A stretch of 8,813 nt of DNA. It comes from Acetobacteraceae bacterium (lineage in GTDB: Bacteria; Pseudomonadota; Alphaproteobacteria; Acetobacterales; Acetobacteraceae). The stretch is taken from positions 1 through 8,813 of the forward strand of contig JASHVB010000624.1 in NCBI GenBank assembly GCA_030039695.1. Reading direction: 5' to 3'. A program made the position numbers and the translations under genes. Of the stretch, positions 6,959 through 8,813 are shown one piece after another; the stretch's first letter is position 1, and every line of letters starts with the position of its first letter. The notes beneath the pieces were generated by a model that saw nothing but the letters and a program-made list of their open reading frames with translations, made no database searches and had not been told where the DNA came from.

Positions 6959-7051
6959 GTGGTGCGAGAGGACAGCGCTCCGGGTCACGGTTCGGGGCAA
7001 AGCCAAAGACTGCTGCTTGCGCCGCCGCACGGGTCGCGCCAACTCGCGTGC

Positions 7052-7849
7052 ATGGACGAGGGGTTGGCCGCTTTCGTGCGCCGGCACGATCCGGATCGTT
7101 TCCTGACGGCGTTGTTTGCGCCGCCGGCGCGGCGCGATGGCCTGTTCGCATTGTATGCGTTCAATCACGAGTTGGCGCGGGCGCGCGAGGTCGTCTCCGA
7201 GCCGCCCCTGGCGCTGATCCGGCTGCAGTGGTGGCGCGAGGTGGTGGAGGGTGCGGCGCGACGCCACGAAGTGGCAACGCCGTTGGCCGCGGCGATTGCC
7301 AATGGGTTGCTGTTGCGGAGCGATTTGCTGGCGCTGATCGCCGCACGGGAGATCGAGGCGGACCCGTCGATCGCAACGTTGGCGGAATGGCGCAATTATG
7401 TGATGGGCGTCGCCGGCGGCGTGGCGGTGGCTGCGGGGCGCGCGCTGGGCGCGTCAGAGCCGGAGCAGCTGCGGGTGTTCGGCGCGGCATACGGGGTGGC
7501 GGGGCTGGTGCGTGCCACGCCCTCGCTGGCAGCGCGCGGCCGTTGTCTGCTGCCGGAGGATCTGCTGCGCGCGCACGGGCTTTCGCCGGAGGCAGCAGTG
7601 GCCGCGCCGGCTTCCCCGCCGGTTCGCAAAGTGTTGTCCCTCCTCGCTCAGGAAGGTCAGGCACTGCTCGCACGAGCCGGTGCCGCACGGCTGCCGCGCA
7701 GCGCCCTCGCGGCGGCTCTGCCCGCCGTGCTGGCGCGGCGCGACCTGGCACGCTGGTCAGCGCCGCCGGCGCCACGCGGACTGGGCGACCGCCTCGCCGT
7801 GTTGCTCGCCGCAATGCGGGACAGGCCCGTGCCGCACCGTCCGCCTTAA
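7052..7849 (+). CDS. Squalene/phytoene-synthase-fold protein, NDUFAF6-like
   Basis: 265 residues, start ATG at 7052, chosen because relatives begin just before RHDPDRFL (11-18). The same frame is open upstream to ATG 6857, but that part lies in the palindromes and looks non-coding. Seen: LFALYAFNHELARARE (31-46), VSEPPLALIRLQWWREVVE (48-66), EIEADPSIATLAEWRNY (100-116), VAGLVRATPSLAARGRCLLPE (149-169), LLRAHGLSPE (171-180). These match, in order, human NDUFAF6 (FAFNVELA, VSEKTIGLMRMQFW, LRATPYHGSRRKVFLP), a complex I assembly factor. The two aspartate-rich DxxxD motifs that bind prenyl diphosphates in true squalene/phytoene synthases are missing (FNHELARARE and GLVRATP stand in their places), so carotenoid or hopanoid synthesis is unlikely. 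No good SD is seen. Rpe follows after 43 bases. Family sure; role in bacterial complex I inferred. Confidence 0.88.
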   Translation: MDEGLAAFVRRHDPDRFLTALFAPPARRDGLFALYAFNHELARAREVVSEPPLALIRLQWWREVVEGAARRHEVATPLAAAIANGLLLRSDLLALIAAREIEADPSIATLAEWRNYVMGVAGGVAVAAGRALGASEPEQLRVFGAAYGVAGLVRATPSLAARGRCLLPEDLLRAHGLSPEAAVAAPASPPVRKVLSLLAQEGQALLARAGAARLPRSALAAALPAVLARRDLARWSAPPAPRGLGDRLAVLLAAMRDRPVPHRPP

Positions 7850-7892
7850 CCCGCCTCTCCCCCTAACCCAGCAACGGCACTAGAAACCCCCC

Positions 7893-8570
7893 ATGTCCCA
7901 AACTTCGCACCGCGTCACCATCGCCCCGAGTCTTCTTGCTGCGGACTTTGCCCGCCTGCGCGAGGAAGTCGCAGCGGTCGAAGCCGCCGGCGCCGATTGG
8001 CTGCACTTCGACATCATGGACGGTCATTTCGTTCCCAATATAAGCTTCGGGCCGCCGGTGCTGAAAGCACTGCGCCCTCACACGCAACTTCCATTCGACG
8101 TGCACCTGATGATCGCACCGGTCGATCCGTACATCCCGGCCTTTGCCGAGGCGGGCGCGAATCATGTGCTGCTGCATCCCGAGGCCGGACCGCACTTGCA
8201 CCGGTCTCTGCAGCACATCCGGGCGCACGGGATCAAATCCGGCGTGGTTTTGAACCCCGCGACCCCGGTCGAGGCCGTTGCATGGGTGCTCGATCTGGTT
8301 GACATCATTCTTGTGATGTCGGTGAACCCTGGATTCGGCGGGCAGCAATTCCTGCCGTCGCAACTGCCGAAGATCGCGGCGTTGCGGCGCATGATCGACG
8401 CGGTCGACCATCCGATCGCGCTCGGGGTTGACGGCGGCATCACGCCCGCGACCGCGCCGCAGGTGATCGGCGCGGGCGCCGACACACTGATCGCCGGCAC
8501 CGCCGTGTTTGGCGCTCCCGACTATGCGGCGGCAATCGCCGCCCTGCGCGGCGAGCGCCCGGCGGGATGA
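7893..8570 (+). CDS. rpe: Ribulose-phosphate 3-epimerase
   Basis: Interconverts ribulose 5-phosphate and xylulose 5-phosphate in the pentose phosphate and Calvin pathways; cytosolic TIM barrel of 225 residues, the usual length. Seen: [10 protein letters not shown] (10-19), [17 protein letters not shown] (37-53) with metal ligands His38 and Asp40 (the catalytic acid), VHLMI with His71, [11 protein letters not shown] (141-151) for phosphate and substrate binding, and VDGGI with Asp180, the second catalytic acid and metal ligand, followed by the phosphate-binding strand IAGTAVFG. All key residues are present. The ATG is preceded by a C-rich tract without an SD, so initiation may be leaderless or coupled to the gene 43 bases upstream. 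The stop overlaps the next start (ATGA). Confidence 0.98.
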   Translation: MSQTSHRVTIAPSLLAADFARLREEVAAVEAAGADWLHFDIMDGHFVPNISFGPPVLKALRPHTQLPFDVHLMIAPVDPYIPAFAEAGANHVLLHPEAGPHLHRSLQHIRAHGIKSGVVLNPATPVEAVAWVLDLVDIILVMSVNPGFGGQQFLPSQLPKIAALRRMIDAVDHPIALGVDGGITPATAPQVIGAGADTLIAGTAVFGAPDYAAAIAALRGERPAG

Positions 8571-8813
8571 GCGGGGCCGATCCGCGTCGCTGGCTGCGCG
8601 ACGCCCGCCGTGTCATGGCACGGCTGCCCAGTCTGCGGATGGGTCGTGTCCCCGATGCGCCGGCGCTGCCGGTGCGTGATCCCTGGCCGGGCGATCCGGG
8701 GCGCGGTGCGCGACTGCTGAAGGGCGAGCTGGAGTTGGGTGGTGCGTTCCGCCCGTTGCGGCTCGGTGGCTGGGATGTCGCGTCCGGCTCGCCCGTCCTG
8801 CGCGCCGCGGCGC
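8567..8813 (+). CDS. Heparinase II/III family protein, 3' end outside window
   Basis: 82 codons are visible from ATG at 8567, which overlaps the rpe stop as ATGA, a sign of translational coupling. The N-terminus begins [15 protein letters not shown] and then has [22 protein letters not shown] and PLRLGGWD, which match the start of alphaproteobacterial heparinase II/III-like proteins (polysaccharide lyase-like, alpha/alpha toroid plus beta sandwich). I also recall such genes next to rpe and purH in this group. The catalytic region lies beyond the window, so activity and substrate cannot be judged. No signal peptide is obvious in the visible part. Confidence 0.75.
   Translation, partial: MSGADPRRWLRDARRVMARLPSLRMGRVPDAPALPVRDPWPGDPGRGARLLKGELELGGAFRPLRLGGWDVASGSPVLRAAA

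Larger units (their letters stand above)
6781..7004. repeat. Inverted pair flanking the structured divergent region
   Basis: GGCTTTGCCCCGA (6781-6793) recurs inverted as TCGGGGCAAAGCC (6992-7004), a perfect 13-base match about 200 bases apart. The left copy also forms its own small hairpin GGGGC-TTT-GCCCC (6779-6791). The pair encloses the long hairpin and the 19-base palindrome, so the whole could be one composite repeat element. Confidence 0.5.

Noticed and set aside
6781..7004. CRISPR array or insertion sequence
   Set aside because: The repeats are inverted rather than evenly spaced direct repeats, and no transposase or target-site duplication is seen.
6857..7051. N-terminal extension of the NDUFAF6-like gene from ATG 6857
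   Set aside because: The extra 65 residues fall in the palindromic region, match nothing in the family, and the conserved N-terminus begins right after ATG 7052.
7052..7849. Phytoene or squalene synthase for carotenoid or hopanoid synthesis
   Set aside because: Both aspartate-rich substrate-binding motifs are absent and no other isoprenoid gene is nearby.

Overview
The window is GC-rich and densely coded, with strong G/C bias at third codon positions. It looks chromosomal and alphaproteobacterial, most likely Acetobacteraceae or a close Rhodospirillales relative. That placement is inferred from four things: an ELM1-family (DUF1022) gene, an NDUFAF6-like squalene/phytoene-synthase homologue, an Fe-type SOD, and an rpe gene overlapping a heparinase II/III gene. 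No phylogeny could be run.

Layout. Bases 1-2469 (+) hold the 3' part of a DHA2-type MFS exporter, cut by the left window edge, followed after 6 bases by its HlyD/EmrA-type membrane fusion protein. Together they form a two-gene drug or toxic-compound efflux operon. Bases 2470-3219 are a roughly 750-base convergent gap with no convincing complete gene; it holds two minus-strand coding-like fragments and two GC-rich hairpins. Bases 3220-6681 are a minus-strand cluster read from right to left: sodB, then an ELM1-family protein, then an unrecognised 625-residue protein. The ELM1 stop and the next GTG start are separated by only 2 bases, with a good Shine-Dalgarno (SD) in between, so those two are almost certainly translationally coupled. 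A 7-bp hairpin sits just in front of the ELM1 start.

Bases 6682-7051 form a divergent control region between sodB (-) and the NDUFAF6-like gene (+). It has a candidate sodB promoter and an unusual concentration of inverted repeats, led by a 41-bp imperfect hairpin with a 3-base loop whose mismatches are mostly G-U wobbles when read as + strand RNA. Bases 7052-8813 (+) hold the NDUFAF6-like gene, rpe, and the 5' end of a heparinase II/III family gene that overlaps the rpe stop (ATGA).

How the genes fit together. The efflux pair is a self-contained export unit. SodB detoxifies superoxide. The NDUFAF6-like protein lacks the aspartate motifs of prenyl synthases and probably has a chaperone-type role, by analogy with complex I assembly. 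rpe serves the pentose phosphate/Calvin pathways. The least understood part is the ELM1 plus 625-residue protein pair, which is the best candidate here for an undescribed two-component system.
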